Assembly: GCA_928724745.1 (NCBI GenBank)
Contig: CAKMXJ010000008.1
Coordinates: forward strand, 124,001 to 188,000
Source: Anthracocystis setariae
Lineage: Eukaryota > Basidiomycota > Ustilaginomycetes > Ustilaginales > Ustilaginaceae
Direction: 5' to 3'
Length of the DNA: 64,000 nt
Below, piece by piece: positions 54,483-64,000 of the stretch. The translations under genes and the position numbers were made by a program. The notes under the pieces are model-generated. The model did not search any database and had not been told where the DNA came from. It was given only the letters and a program-made list of their open reading frames with translations. Every line of letters begins with the position of its first letter. Positions within the stretch are counted from its first letter, which is position 1.

Positions 54483-56775
54483 ATGCTTGCTCGTTCCGTC
54501 GGCATTGCCACCGCCAACCTTGCCCGATCGGCCGCCGCCCCTGTGGTACGTATGATTTTCTTCTTCTCACACCAGACCATGATGTGTTTGCATGGTGGGA
54601 TCGATTGGAGATGAAGGAAAAAGCGCATCTTTTCGCAAAACATCATTGTCGTTCTGCATCAGAGAGTCACCCAGTCACAGCATCGCCATACAATACAACA
54701 ACGACCAGCAGTCAACAGCCACATCATGGCCCCAGCAGACACCAGCAGGATGGACTACACTCAACATCCTGAAGAAGCCATGGCTGCCTGGACAGCCGAT
54801 GTTCATGAACTCTGGTCGACTTCTTCCTGTCGGCTCGTCCCGTCTTGCCAGTCTCAGCACCGCCATTTCAATGAAGCCACCTCATCTCCGACATCCCGGG
54901 TGCCAACACCTCACCTGGTGCTCTTATCGACTTGGTCAGGTCGGACCCAGTCTGAGACCAATCTATCGATCTTTCTTCTCTCGTAGCGCTGCTCATCGGA
55001 GCATCCGCCAACATATCCCACTACCATCTGCATCTACCTCGGCATCCCCGCTTTGAATAATGCTCTCCATCTTCATCGTTCCATCACGTAAACCGTATGG
55101 CGTGATCGATCCATGACCGATCAATCTTCCCTTGGTTGCCCCCTTTGGTGAATATGTTTCGCTGACTTTTCTGCTCTCCTATTGCCTCTCGCATCGCTCT
55201 CATTAGGCTCGCCGATCGGTTGCCAACGCCGTCCGCACCTACGCTACCGCCAAGCCCGCCGCCTCCGAGGTCAGCTCCATCCTTGAGCAGCGCATCTCGG
55301 GTTCCAACGCCGGCGGTGATGTTCAGGAGACCGGCCGTGTCCTCACCATCGGTGACGGTATCGCCCGTGTCTACGGTCTCCGCAACATCATGGCCGAGGA
55401 GATGGTTGAGTTCTCCTCCGGTGTCCGCGGCATGGCTCTTAACCTTGAGGCCGACAACGTCGGTATCTCGATCTTCGGTTCGGACCGTCTCATCCGTGAG
55501 GGTGACACTGTCAAGCGTACCGGCCAGATTGTCGACGTTCCCGTCGGCCCTGGTATGCTCGGCCGTGTCGTCGATGCTCTTGGTAACCCCATCGACGGTA
55601 AGGGCCCTATCGAGGCTGCTGAGCGTCGCCGTGCTTCGCTCAAGGCCCCCGGTATTCTTCCCCGTAAGTCGGTCAACCAGCCCATGCAGACTGGTATCAA
55701 GCCCATCGACGCCATGGTTCCCATCGGCCGTGGTCAGCGTGAGCTGATCATTGGTGACCGTCAGACCGGTAAGACCGCTGTCGCCATCGACACCATCCTT
55801 AACCAGAAGCGATGGAACGACGGCCAGGACGAGACCAAGAAGCTCTACTGTGTCTACGTCGCTGTCGGTCAGAAGCGATCCACCGTCGCTCAGCTCGTCA
55901 AGGTTCTGGAGGAGAACGACGCCATGAAGTACACCATCATCGTCGCCGCCACCGCCTCCGAGGCCGCTCCCCTTCAGTACCTTGCTCCCTTCTCGGGATG
56001 CGCCATCGGCGAGTGGTTCCGTGACAACGGCAAGCACGCCCTCATCATCTACGATGACTTGTCCAAGCAGGCCGTCGCCTACCGTCAGATGTCGCTTCTT
56101 CTGCGTCGTCCCCCCGGTCGTGAGGCCTACCCCGGTGACGTTTTCTACCTGCACTCTCGTCTGCTCGAGCGTGCCGCCAAGATGAACGACAAGCACGGTG
56201 GTGGATCGCTCACTGCGCTCCCCGTTATTGAGACCCAGGGTGGTGATGTGTCTGCTTTCATTCCCACCAACGTCATTTCGATTACCGACGGTCAGGTCTA
56301 CCTCGAGTCCGAGCTCTTCTTCAAGGGTATCCGACCCGCTATCAACGTCGGTCTTTCGGTCTCGCGTGTCGGTTCGGCTGCCCAGTCCAAGCTTTACAAG
56401 TCGGTCTCGGGTTCGCTCAAGCTCTCGCTCGCCCAGTACCGTGAGCTTGCCGCTTTCGCCCAGTTCGGTTCGGACTTGGACGCTGCCACCCGCGCCACCC
56501 TTAACCGTGGTGTGCGTCTTGTTGAGCTGCTCAAGCAGCCCCAATTCGTGCCCATGGCCACCGAGGTTCAGATCCCCATCATCTACGCCGGTGTCAACGG
56601 TCTGATCGACACTGTTCCCGCTGACCGCATCGTCGAGTGGGAGAACTCGTTCCGTGAGAAGCTCGCCACCGAGGATGCTCTTCTTGCCGAGATCGCCAAG
56701 GGTGTTCCCAACGAGGAGCTCTTCAACAAGATGAAGACGCTCATCAACGAGCACGTCAAGAGCTTCCTTGCCTAA
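54483..56775 (+). CDS. ATP1: Mitochondrial F1-ATP synthase alpha subunit, two exons
   Basis: Exons 54483-54545 and 55207-56775 give 543 residues, close to yeast Atp1 (545). Exon 1 codes [20 protein letters not shown], an Arg/Ala presequence, and the intron (661 bp, GTACGT...CATTAG with branch site CGCTGAC) lies in phase 0 within it. The mature part has [13 protein letters not shown] (Walker A), [45 protein letters not shown] and [20 protein letters not shown], all standard alpha-subunit motifs. Alpha subunits bind non-catalytic nucleotide in the F1 hexamer at the inner membrane. Codon use is strongly biased toward C-ending codons, as for a highly expressed gene. The intron is long compared with the others in this window (83-122 bp, plus one of 468). 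Confidence 0.97.
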
Positions 56776-57423
56776 ATGGCGGCGTCGTTCTTGGTAGCCT
56801 CTAGGCTTGGTGCGGGCAGTTGAGGCGCGCAAATCGTGCTTTGCTTGAATGCCGAGCGTGGAGGTTTTTGCATGCTTTTCAACAGTGAGGAAAGAGTCGC
56901 TCAGATGTAGTTGCTGCCTGATTGGCGCCTGACCCGCTGTGTATATCGAAAACGAAAGAAATCAATACATAGTATCGCCAGACTCTGCGGATGCTTGTCT
57001 CAAGTGTATGTGTCTATGGTGGCATTTTGAGACAGGCTGGGTGAGTAGTGGGTATTGCCCTTTGAAAGATGAAGCGCCAATGACTTGAGGAATTAAGATG
57101 GACGAGTTGTCGTTATTGGCTCGAGGAATCAGTAGATCATAGACTGTCGAAAGCTTCTCTGGACGGCAGTTTTGAAAGTCGAGAGCCCCTGATTCACGAG
57201 GTCACGAGGTCGACATATTGCTCAGATGCTTCAGTTGGTCTAGTCTGGGCATGTTGGAGCAAGCAACGTCAGACAGAACGTTTTGAGCGGATCGAACGTC
57301 TCATGTGCGGTTGAAGGATGAATAGCATGCTAGTTTGCATCATTCCAAGCAGCAATAGTGTGGGTGACAGCGGTCGAGTGAGTGAGTGAGTGAGTGATCG
57401 AAAGCAGCAGCAGCAGCAGCGGG

Positions 57424-57461
<38 letters not shown>

Positions 57462-58438
57462 CTGTTTTGCTTTTGGCAACAGTCCAAACTAACATTGTGT
57501 GCGGAATGTCGCTTGGTCGTGCTTGAAGTGATGGGGTTTATTATTCTTTTGATTTGGCGCTGGCTCTTTTCGATGACAGGAAAAAGGGGGCAGCATCACG
57601 CAGGCTTCCGAAATCGGCTTTTGGCTGGCTGTCGGTCACAACAACAGAAAAAAGTGTTGCTCTCTCGGTCTCTCCGTCTCTCGGTCTCTCTGCCTGTCTT
57701 TCAAGGCGCGCGCGCGCACAACCTACAAATTATAAGTAATATATATTAAATTCCGACCTTGGCCAGTCACGCTGAGACAGCAGCTGGCTTTGGCTGCAGT
57801 ACTGTAGTGCAGTGCAGTGTAAGGTCATTTTTTTATATTAATTGATTCACTGATTGATTGTGATTCTCTTGATGATGCGCATGCAACACAGCGCCTTGTT
57901 ATTATTATTATAATTACTGGCAGCAGAAGGGTGACTTGCGCTGTTGCTGTTGCTGTTGCTGTGCTCTTGTGACCGAAAGCCTGAATCAGACAAACACAGA
58001 CACACATGCACCCACCATCTTTGACCCGCACACCTTCTCTCACGAACTAGACATCATCATCCTCATCTTCTTCCCTCACCTTTCCTGCCTTCTCGCACAT
58101 TCGGCGCTTTCAAACGTGACTGCATCTGTCATTGTCCTCCTCTCTCGGCCGCAAACTAAAGCCTCCGCGTGCAGCATCTGAGAGCTCGCTCTTGTTGTAC
58201 ACGCATCAAACGTCGTTTTGGTTGCAAGAAAATCGCAACAAAGACATTTCCTTCGATACGACTAGCACCGATACGCGCTGGCAAGTCTCGAGCAACCTGG
58301 TATCGCCTGCATTTCAACTCAACTTGGCCTCTGCAAACCTTCTCCGTTGATCTTGCTCGTGTCGATTGCAAGCCACAGTTCCACCATCTTTGCATTCTCA
58401 AACACACTTCATCCCCTTGCTGCATACATCGCGCCATC
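56776..58438. other. Intergenic region between ATP1 and DNM1
   Basis: 1.66 kb with no supported gene. It contains (GAGT)n at 57376-57395, (CT)n at 57430-57453, (CGCG)n-like sequence at 57706-57716 and GTACTGTAGTGCAGTGCAGTG-like motifs near 57798. The last 300 bp are probably the DNM1 leader. Confidence 0.5.
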
Positions 58439-60958
58439 ATGGACGTCGATCTCATTCAGGTAGTCAACAAACTTCAGGAGACCTTTACCGCCATTGGCGG
58501 TGACTCGGTCGACCTGCCCCAGATCGTCGTGGTCGGTTCCCAATCAGCAGGAAAGTCGAGTGTCCTAGAGACCATCGTCGGTCGCGACTTCTTGCCTCGA
58601 GGCAGCGGTATCGTCACACGACGACCTCTGGTTCTCCAGCTCATCCACACCCCCTCTTCAAAAGATCAAACAAACCAGTCACGCGCTTACGATCTACCCG
58701 ATGATTCCGAGCGTCGATCGCTCCGTAGCTCCAACAATTCTGCACCAGCTCTCAGGACACAAACCTACGAAGAGTACGGCGAGTTCCTTCATCTTGACAA
58801 GCGCTTCACCGATTTCAACGAAATCCGACGCGAAATCGAGAACGAGACCTTCCGTGTTGCTGGTCAGAACAAGGGCGTCTCCAAGCTCCCCATCCACCTC
58901 AAGATTTACAGCCCCAACGTGCTCAACCTTACGCTCGTCGATCTGCCCGGTCTCACAAAGATCCCCGTCGGAGACCAGCCATCCGACATTGAGCGCCAAA
59001 TCCGCAACCTGGTCACAGACTACGTTTCCAAACCCAACTGCATCATCCTTGCCGTCAGCCCCGCCAACGTTGATCTTGCTAACTCGGACAGTCTCAAGCT
59101 CGCTCGCACTGTCGACCCTCAGGGTCGCCGCACCATCGGTGTCTTGACCAAGCTCGACCTGATGGACCAAGGCACTCACGCACTCGACATCCTCACTGGA
59201 CGCGTCTACCCGCTCAAGCTCGGTTTCATCGGCGTCGTTAACCGATCCCAGCAGGACATCAACGGCAATGTCTCGATGCTCGCAGCACGTAGAGCCGAGG
59301 AGGAATTCTTCCGCTCGCACGCAGCCTACAAGAACATCGCCCACCGCTGTGGTACCAAATACCTCGCAAAGACCCTCAACCAGGTGCTCATGAGCCACAT
59401 TCGTGACAAGCTTCCAGATATGAAGGCTCGCCTCAACACCTTGATGGGCCAGACACAGCAGGAGCTCGCGGCTTTCGGCGACACCACTTTCCTTGGCGAC
59501 CAGCACCGAGGATCGCTCGTCCTCAAGCTCATGACCCAGTTCGCCCGCGACTTTGTGGCCAGCATCGACGGTACCACGTTCGATATCTCGACCAAAGAGC
59601 TTTGCGGTGGTGCCAGGATCTACTACATCTTCCAGGACGTCTTTGGACACGCGCTCACCAGCATCAACCCCACCCACAACCTCACTGTCCAGGACATTCG
59701 CACCGCCATCCGCAACTCGACCGGTCCTCGACCTTCGCTGTTTGTGCCCGAAGCTGCCTTTGAGCTGCTCATCAAGCCCCAGATCAAGCTGCTCGAGCCA
59801 CCAAGCTTGCGTTGTGTCGAGCTCGTATACGAGGAGCTCATGAAGATCTGCCACAACTGCACCAGCTCCGAGCTGCAACGCTTCCCGCGTCTCCACGCCC
59901 AGCTCATCGAGGTGGTCTCGGAGCTGCTCCGCGAACGTCTCGGTCCTACCTCCGAGTATGTCCAGAGCTTGATCCAGATCCAGGCTGCTTACATCAACAC
60001 CAACCATCCAGCCTTTGTGCACGACTCGGCCAACATTGCTCGCGAGCAGCGAGAGGCTCAGTCGCGCAGGCAGGTTGCCTTGCTCCCATCTTCGTCGAGG
60101 CGCAAGAGCTCGTTCGATGATGCGGCGGACATTTCCAACGATCTTTCGGACGATGATGATGGCGACAGTACCAACGGTCCCAACTCGCGCAGCCTTACCG
60201 TCAATGGAGGCAGCACCAAGACTGGCGGCAGCAAACGGGACAAGAAGGAGCAGTCCTCGTCGACGGGACACTCGTCTCGCCCACACTCGGCATCGGCACC
60301 AGATGGCCGAGCTCACGCCGTCGGTCCCGCCGCGGGCAACGGATACGTCAACGGAGCCGGTGCTTCGGGTGGAGCCAAGGACACGTTCCTCAACTACTTT
60401 TTCGGAGGTGCTTCCGGTTTGCCCGTTGGCGGTGTTGGGCCTTCGTCGGGTCTCGGTGGCTACCACACACCTGCTCCCCATGCTCACCAGACCAGACTTG
60501 CCGAGTACAGTCACACGCGCGAGGACAAGCCCAACGCCATGGCTGGTCGCACGGGTCTTGAAGGCAATTCGGCGGCTTACGACATGAAGTCGCTGGACAA
60601 GCACCTGGAAGCTACGCCGATCTCGTCGGACGAGTACGCGCTTTCGGACCGCGAGGAACTCGAGACGACGCTGATCCGATCCTTGATAGCCAGCTACTTT
60701 AACATTGTGCGCTTGTCGATCCAGGATCTGGTGCCCAAGGCGATCATGCATCTGCTGGTCAATTTCAGTCGCGAGTCGGTGCAGAACAGGCTGGTCGCTT
60801 CGCTGTACAAGGAGAACCTGTTTGAGGAGCTGCTATATGAGGACGAGGGATTGACGAGCGAGAGGAAGAGGGTCAAGCAGCTGTTGGATGCCTATAGAGA
60901 GGCGTTCAACACTCTTTCTGAGGTGACGTTCAAGCCGGCCGCCTCAGCAAGTGCGTAA
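58439..60958 (+). CDS. DNM1: Dynamin-related GTPase Dnm1 (mitochondrial/peroxisomal fission)
   Basis: 839 residues, one exon. GTPase motifs: G1 GSQSAGKSS (33-41), G2 in LPRGSGIVTRRPLVLQL, G3 DLPGLTK, G4 TKLD. GFIGVVNRSQQDI and HIRDKLPDMKARLNTL resemble Dnm1/DRP1 more than Vps1. A middle/stalk domain follows, then a disordered Ser/Gly-rich B-insert (about 630-760) that contains TFLNYFFGG. The C-terminal GED (about 745-830, LIRSLIASYFNIVRLSIQDL) completes the fold. It forms rings that divide mitochondria and peroxisomes. The ATG at 58439 (ATCATGGAC) starts the conserved N-terminus; the frame is open 270 bp upstream but begins with no ATG. It converges with the acetyltransferase gene 307 bp away. 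Confidence 0.93.
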   Translation: MDVDLIQVVNKLQETFTAIGGDSVDLPQIVVVGSQSAGKSSVLETIVGRDFLPRGSGIVTRRPLVLQLIHTPSSKDQTNQSRAYDLPDDSERRSLRSSNNSAPALRTQTYEEYGEFLHLDKRFTDFNEIRREIENETFRVAGQNKGVSKLPIHLKIYSPNVLNLTLVDLPGLTKIPVGDQPSDIERQIRNLVTDYVSKPNCIILAVSPANVDLANSDSLKLARTVDPQGRRTIGVLTKLDLMDQGTHALDILTGRVYPLKLGFIGVVNRSQQDINGNVSMLAARRAEEEFFRSHAAYKNIAHRCGTKYLAKTLNQVLMSHIRDKLPDMKARLNTLMGQTQQELAAFGDTTFLGDQHRGSLVLKLMTQFARDFVASIDGTTFDISTKELCGGARIYYIFQDVFGHALTSINPTHNLTVQDIRTAIRNSTGPRPSLFVPEAAFELLIKPQIKLLEPPSLRCVELVYEELMKICHNCTSSELQRFPRLHAQLIEVVSELLRERLGPTSEYVQSLIQIQAAYINTNHPAFVHDSANIAREQREAQSRRQVALLPSSSRRKSSFDDAADISNDLSDDDDGDSTNGPNSRSLTVNGGSTKTGGSKRDKKEQSSSTGHSSRPHSASAPDGRAHAVGPAAGNGYVNGAGASGGAKDTFLNYFFGGASGLPVGGVGPSSGLGGYHTPAPHAHQTRLAEYSHTREDKPNAMAGRTGLEGNSAAYDMKSLDKHLEATPISSDEYALSDREELETTLIRSLIASYFNIVRLSIQDLVPKAIMHLLVNFSRESVQNRLVASLYKENLFEELLYEDEGLTSERKRVKQLLDAYREAFNTLSEVTFKPAASASA

Positions 60959-61265
60959 TGAGGAGAGAGGATGGTGGGGTCGCTTGCATTCACGCACGAG
61001 AGCGATCGCCAGGAGTTGATCATACGCTGTATTTTGTCGTTTCTTTGGATTTGCACAGCTTGGCTTGCTGATTCACCGCTCGTAATGCTGTTTCCAACAT
61101 CTTTTGTGTAGCGGTGAGTGACCTCGTGGATGCGGTGAAGGGGGGGCAAGTGAGGTCATAAAGGGAAATGTGTGCGGTGGGGGTCAGCAGGTGCCGGCTG
61201 CGGCTGTGGTGGGTTGTGAGATCTATGCTGGATTCTGAGCAGCACATATTGTGGTGAGGGGTAGA
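60959..61265. other. Convergent 3' region of DNM1 and the acetyltransferase gene
   Basis: 307 bp between two stop codons. No feature other than probable 3' UTRs is seen. Confidence 0.5.
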
Positions 61266-63113
61266 TTACAAGAGAGGAGCGGTGAGTGGTGTATGCGATT
61301 GGGAGTTATGGAGGAATCTAGCGATGGTAGCGAAGGTTGGATCAGAGAGGAGTAGATCGAGTGGACTTCGTGTTGACTCTAGAGACAATTCGGAGGTTGC
61401 GGATGACAGTTGGTTAAGGTCGGTTGAGAAGGTGAGGACCAATGTGCGCAGATAGGTGTGGAATCTGGTATATAGTTGAAGATCCTGGAAGGCTTGTGGA
61501 CGGGAGGAGAGGACGAGACTAAGATTCTGCTCGTTGGTGTTGGAAAAGCCAACGAGGTCGATACCAAACGCTTCGCCTAGAGGCACAAATGCTTGCGCCC
61601 AACATGTGCTTACCACCTCCCACCTCGCTCCCCCCAACGCTGGTACGACCTTATCCGCCAAAAGTATCATCCCCAAATTGGAAATTGTAAACGACGTATC
61701 GTAAGGATGGTCAGATTCTCGTCGATCCCAGAAGAACTTCTCCCATCCATTCATGTACTGCGTACCGCCACTCGCATCCTTGGACTCGAAATCGGGAATG
61801 TGTTTGGTAAGTCCCAACATCCATCTTGCCTTGACGCGTTGTTGCGGATCCGCAATGGTGGATGCAAACGAATTGGTCGTGTTCCAGAATGTATCTTGCG
61901 CATGGATGGAGAAATCGTGCATGAAGCTGCCGACAAAGTTACCCGTCGTATACGCGAGCGGTGGTGTCGTCGTCGTCGTCGTCGACTCAACCTTGGGCGA
62001 GAGCGAGAAGAACGATCGCCGACAAGACATGTCGGGTGTATCGGCGCGCATCGAGATGGGCGAACTCGTGTGAAGTAGCACATCAAAGTCGTCCAGATCG
62101 GTTGGATGCGTAGTGGCGTGAGGTTGCGCCAGAGCGGCGTACAGCGCTGCAAGTGCAAGCGAATGGATCATCGCGTGCAGTGTCGCCGCCTTCTTGGTCG
62201 ACGACTTCGGATCGATATGGATTTGAGCAAGCTTCTTCAGGTTGGTGATGAGATTTGGTCCGGAGAAGAGCATGACCTGGGCTTCCGGTGGACAGGTAGC
62301 TGGTTTGGATGCGATCTCGTTTGCAGGGTTCGAGATGGGAGTGTCCAAGTCGGCAGAGCCGTTGGATGCGAACGCACCGGGAAGTGGACTGACAGGCCAT
62401 GGCTTGGGTCCGAGCAGGCGCGCTTTCCACGACTTGGGCAACGGCAGCTTGGGCAGGATGAGCTCCTCAAATGCGATACCAAGGAAGAACCAGAACGACG
62501 GCTTGAAATTGAAAACCTTATCAGATGCTGGAGGAATGTGGTTGGCCGCTGCCAAATCGAGCGTCGGCTCTTCCGACTGCAACAGTAAGCTAAAGAGATT
62601 CAGGGCGCCGCGTCCATCGTTGATACTATGGTCGATGGTAAGAGCGACGACGCAAGCGAGAGACTTCTTTGTATCATCCCGCTCAACCCGCCTAAGCGAA
62701 ACGCTCCATAGCGGACCTTGTTGCATATCTACAGAATCGACAAACGCTTGCCGATCTTCGCGCATGACGTGCCCAAACAAGGTTTCCACATCCCTACTCT
62801 GCTCTGCCGAGACTGTCGGCTTCCGCGTCAAGATCTGCTTGCAAGTCGGTTTGGGCACGATCGGTGCAAGCTTCGGATAGCGCGAGCGAGCGTCTTGAAT
62901 CCGATAGGCCAACAGCGGGAACTGAGCCAGAGCATATTCGATGCGCTTACCGAGGTGGGCTTGCAGTGCGTCTATCGCCAGATCCGATTGCGAGTGTCCT
63001 GCGTCGCTCTTGAGCTCCAGAAGAGCGACGGGGGTGATGACTGGCGCAGCATCGATGTAACTCTTGGCCACGTTGTACCTCTCATGTAAACCCAAAGCTC
63101 TCGTCTCCGACAT
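61266..63113 (-). CDS. Alcohol acetyltransferase-like enzyme (condensation-domain fold)
   Basis: 615 residues, no intron. HSINDG (162-167) is the HxxxD catalytic motif of CoA-dependent acyltransferases, within LACVVALTIDHSINDGRGAL. The layout, with an N-terminal ERYNVAKSYIDAAPVITPVA segment, GKRIEYALAQFPLLAYRI, and a late SFTISNLGMI, is that of the fungal AATase (Atf1/Atf2-like) family, which makes acetate esters or acetylates sterols. A Pro-rich linker and FWFFLGIAFEELILPKLPLP (about 220-240) could bind membranes. The start at 63113 (ATCATGTCG) is favoured because the preceding 19 codons contain no ATG. The substrate is unknown; glycolipid acyltransferases are a related possibility. Confidence 0.8.
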   Translation of the reverse strand: MSETRALGLHERYNVAKSYIDAAPVITPVALLELKSDAGHSQSDLAIDALQAHLGKRIEYALAQFPLLAYRIQDARSRYPKLAPIVPKPTCKQILTRKPTVSAEQSRDVETLFGHVMREDRQAFVDSVDMQQGPLWSVSLRRVERDDTKKSLACVVALTIDHSINDGRGALNLFSLLLQSEEPTLDLAAANHIPPASDKVFNFKPSFWFFLGIAFEELILPKLPLPKSWKARLLGPKPWPVSPLPGAFASNGSADLDTPISNPANEIASKPATCPPEAQVMLFSGPNLITNLKKLAQIHIDPKSSTKKAATLHAMIHSLALAALYAALAQPHATTHPTDLDDFDVLLHTSSPISMRADTPDMSCRRSFFSLSPKVESTTTTTTPPLAYTTGNFVGSFMHDFSIHAQDTFWNTTNSFASTIADPQQRVKARWMLGLTKHIPDFESKDASGGTQYMNGWEKFFWDRRESDHPYDTSFTISNLGMILLADKVVPALGGARWEVVSTCWAQAFVPLGEAFGIDLVGFSNTNEQNLSLVLSSRPQAFQDLQLYTRFHTYLRTLVLTFSTDLNQLSSATSELSLESTRSPLDLLLSDPTFATIARFLHNSQSHTPLTAPLL

Positions 63114-63346
63114 GATGCTGATGCTACTTGTTTTGGCTCGATGTGTTAAAGTTTGGCGTGGAGGGAGCAAGAGCTTGATTGGAAAGCTTGAGGGATGCGC
63201 TTGATATAATCACGGCTACTGTGCGGTAGGTTGGCACCTTTGTTCAGCCTCGATTCCAGCAACATGATGGTGGCAGTGTGCCTTAGTTGCAGAGCTAGAC
63301 CGGGCCCGACGCAAGGAGACGTTCTCGAAGCACTACAGAGTGGATG
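63114..63346. other. Upstream region of the acetyltransferase gene, up to the LTR
   Basis: 233 bp of apparent promoter sequence. The LTR described below begins 233 bp from the acetyltransferase start codon. Confidence 0.45.
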
Positions 63347-63529
63347 TGTCACGTGTGCACGTGACTAACGCTTAGTCAGCGTCTGCCAAGCACGTTCGTG
63401 GCTGGCCCTACCGCTCACTCGTCGCTTCGCTCCTCATGTATATAGTCTAGGCTATCACCGGATCTCTCTTTCTTGGACACACTACCTTTACTATTCACAT
63501 ACTGCATACAAGCTGTGCATCGTGTGACA
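63347..63529 (+). mobile_element. Putative 5' LTR of an LTR retrotransposon
   Basis: 183 bp starting TGTCAC and ending GTGACA (6-bp perfect terminal inverted repeat with TG...CA ends). A palindrome, GTCACGTGTGCACGTGAC, lies at 63348-63365, and a TATATAG box is at about 63439. The primer-binding site follows one base after the end. The element continues beyond the window, so the 3' LTR and target-site duplication cannot be checked. Confidence 0.7.
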
Positions 63530-63530
63530 T

Positions 63531-63545
63531 TGGTAGCTTCTGTGG
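63531..63545 (+). other. Primer-binding site of the retrotransposon
   Basis: TGGTAGCTTCTGTGG begins one base after the LTR. TGGTAGC is complementary to the GCTACCA 3' end of initiator tRNA-Met, the usual primer; the remaining bases match less well. Confidence 0.6.
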
Positions 63546-63812
63546 TTCTTCTCGACAAGCTCACATTCCTTCTTCGCTACTTCGCAATCTACGCCAATTC
63601 TTTTCCTTCACTCTCTACCGTTAGCAACATTGCCCGCATACAGCCACGTTCGACAGCATACACCCACTACTCTCGTCACCATTCCCCCAACTACACGCGC
63701 TAGCAAGTCGTCTGACTTGCTTCCTTTCGATAACGATATCAACCTCCTTCCTCGCCGCCTGCGTTCGACGACGTCCCCTTCGGCTCAGTCCTTGACGCCA
63801 GCGACATCTATC

Positions 63813-64000
63813 ATGCCCTCCTCAGCACCTCCCACCTCTCCCGCCCGAGCGACTAGCCCCACTGGCGCCGCGTCGGCCTCCCAGCCCGATATGGGAGCCC
63901 TCATGGCTCAGTTACTCGCCTCGTCTATCAAGACAACCGAGTTGCTGGAGCAACTGCTGGCCGGGCGTACTCCTACTCCGCAGTCGCCTTCGTTCGCCCC
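63813..64000 (+). CDS. Start of a retrotransposon gag-like protein (truncated by the window)
   Basis: Sixty-two codons from the first in-frame ATG to the window end: a Pro/Ala/Ser/Thr-rich start, then MGALMAQLLASSIKTTELLE and QLLAGRTPTPQSP. The short amphipathic helix after a disordered N-terminus is common in Ty3/gypsy gag proteins. The frame is open well upstream (ASKSSDLLPFDNDINLLPRR is readable before the ATG), so the real start may lie earlier or use another initiation mechanism. Gag identity rests on position behind an LTR and primer-binding site; no capsid or zinc knuckle is inside the window. Confidence 0.6.
   Translation, partial: MPSSAPPTSPARATSPTGAASASQPDMGALMAQLLASSIKTTELLEQLLAGRTPTPQSPSFA

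Noticed and set aside
55084..56832. 582-codon open frame antisense to ATP1
   Set aside because: It mirrors the strongly C-ending codon bias of ATP1; the protein is Gly/Val/Thr/Asp-rich with no recognisable domain.
58169..58438. 90-codon N-terminal extension of Dnm1 resembling a presequence (Arg-rich)
   Set aside because: There is no ATG in the extension; the frame opens at GTG, and the ATG at 58439 starts the conserved dynamin N-terminus.
58694..60751. 685-codon open frame antisense to DNM1
   Set aside because: Same codon-bias shadow effect; no conserved motif.

Overview
The window looks like nuclear DNA of a smut-type basidiomycete (Ustilaginomycotina). Genes are compact and mostly intronless, with Ser/Ala/Gln-rich low-complexity insertions. 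Introns, where present, have GTAAGT-like donors. Recognisable fungal proteins include NOP12, MAK16, a PMP24-type peroxisomal protein, DNM1 and ATP1. A Coq11-Coq10 fusion of the kind reported from Ustilago and a divergent fourth-class G-alpha subunit fit the same group. Assignment to this group is inference; no database was consulted.

Layout. 0.2-7.2 kb: Coq11-Coq10 fusion (+), an intron-containing tRNA-Ala (-), a two-exon DHA1-type MFS transporter (+) and NOP12 (-). 9.1-18.7 kb: two single-pass membrane proteins without evident signal peptides, flanking a three-exon PXMP4/PMP24 gene, then MAK16 (-). 18.7-24.0 kb: no convincing gene. 24.0-27.7 kb: a large unrecognised serine-rich protein. 28.5-30.1 kb: a divergent G-alpha. 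30.2-31.0 kb: a palindrome-rich stretch that resembles a decayed LTR element. 31.6-38.3 kb: a short gene resembling a serine palmitoyltransferase small subunit, convergent with a 2025-residue multi-START membrane protein. 39.7-41.9 kb: a DUF3405 membrane protein. 41.9-47.9 kb: no convincing protein gene, but pentanucleotide repeats and an intron-containing tRNA-Tyr. 47.9-52.1 kb: a vezatin/Inp2-like membrane protein. 52.3-56.8 kb: mitochondrial bL21m (-) and ATP1 (+), head to head. 58.4-63.1 kb: DNM1 (+) and an alcohol acetyltransferase-like enzyme (-). 63.35 kb to the end: a 5' LTR, primer-binding site and gag start of an LTR retrotransposon cut by the window edge.

Shared themes are mitochondria (Coq11-Coq10, bL21m, ATP1, DNM1), peroxisomes (PMP24, the Inp2-like protein, and DNM1, which divides both organelles), 60S ribosome assembly (NOP12, MAK16), and lipids and signalling (SPT subunit, START protein, G-alpha). 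I see no evidence that these are a functional cluster; fungal housekeeping genes are usually dispersed.

The items most worth a second look are the five related ~22-bp palindromes at 30.2-31.0 kb, the intron whose 3' end duplicates its 5' exon boundary, the G-alpha lacking the switch II glutamine, the recurrent period-5 tandem repeats, the Coq11-Coq10 fusion and the LTR element start.
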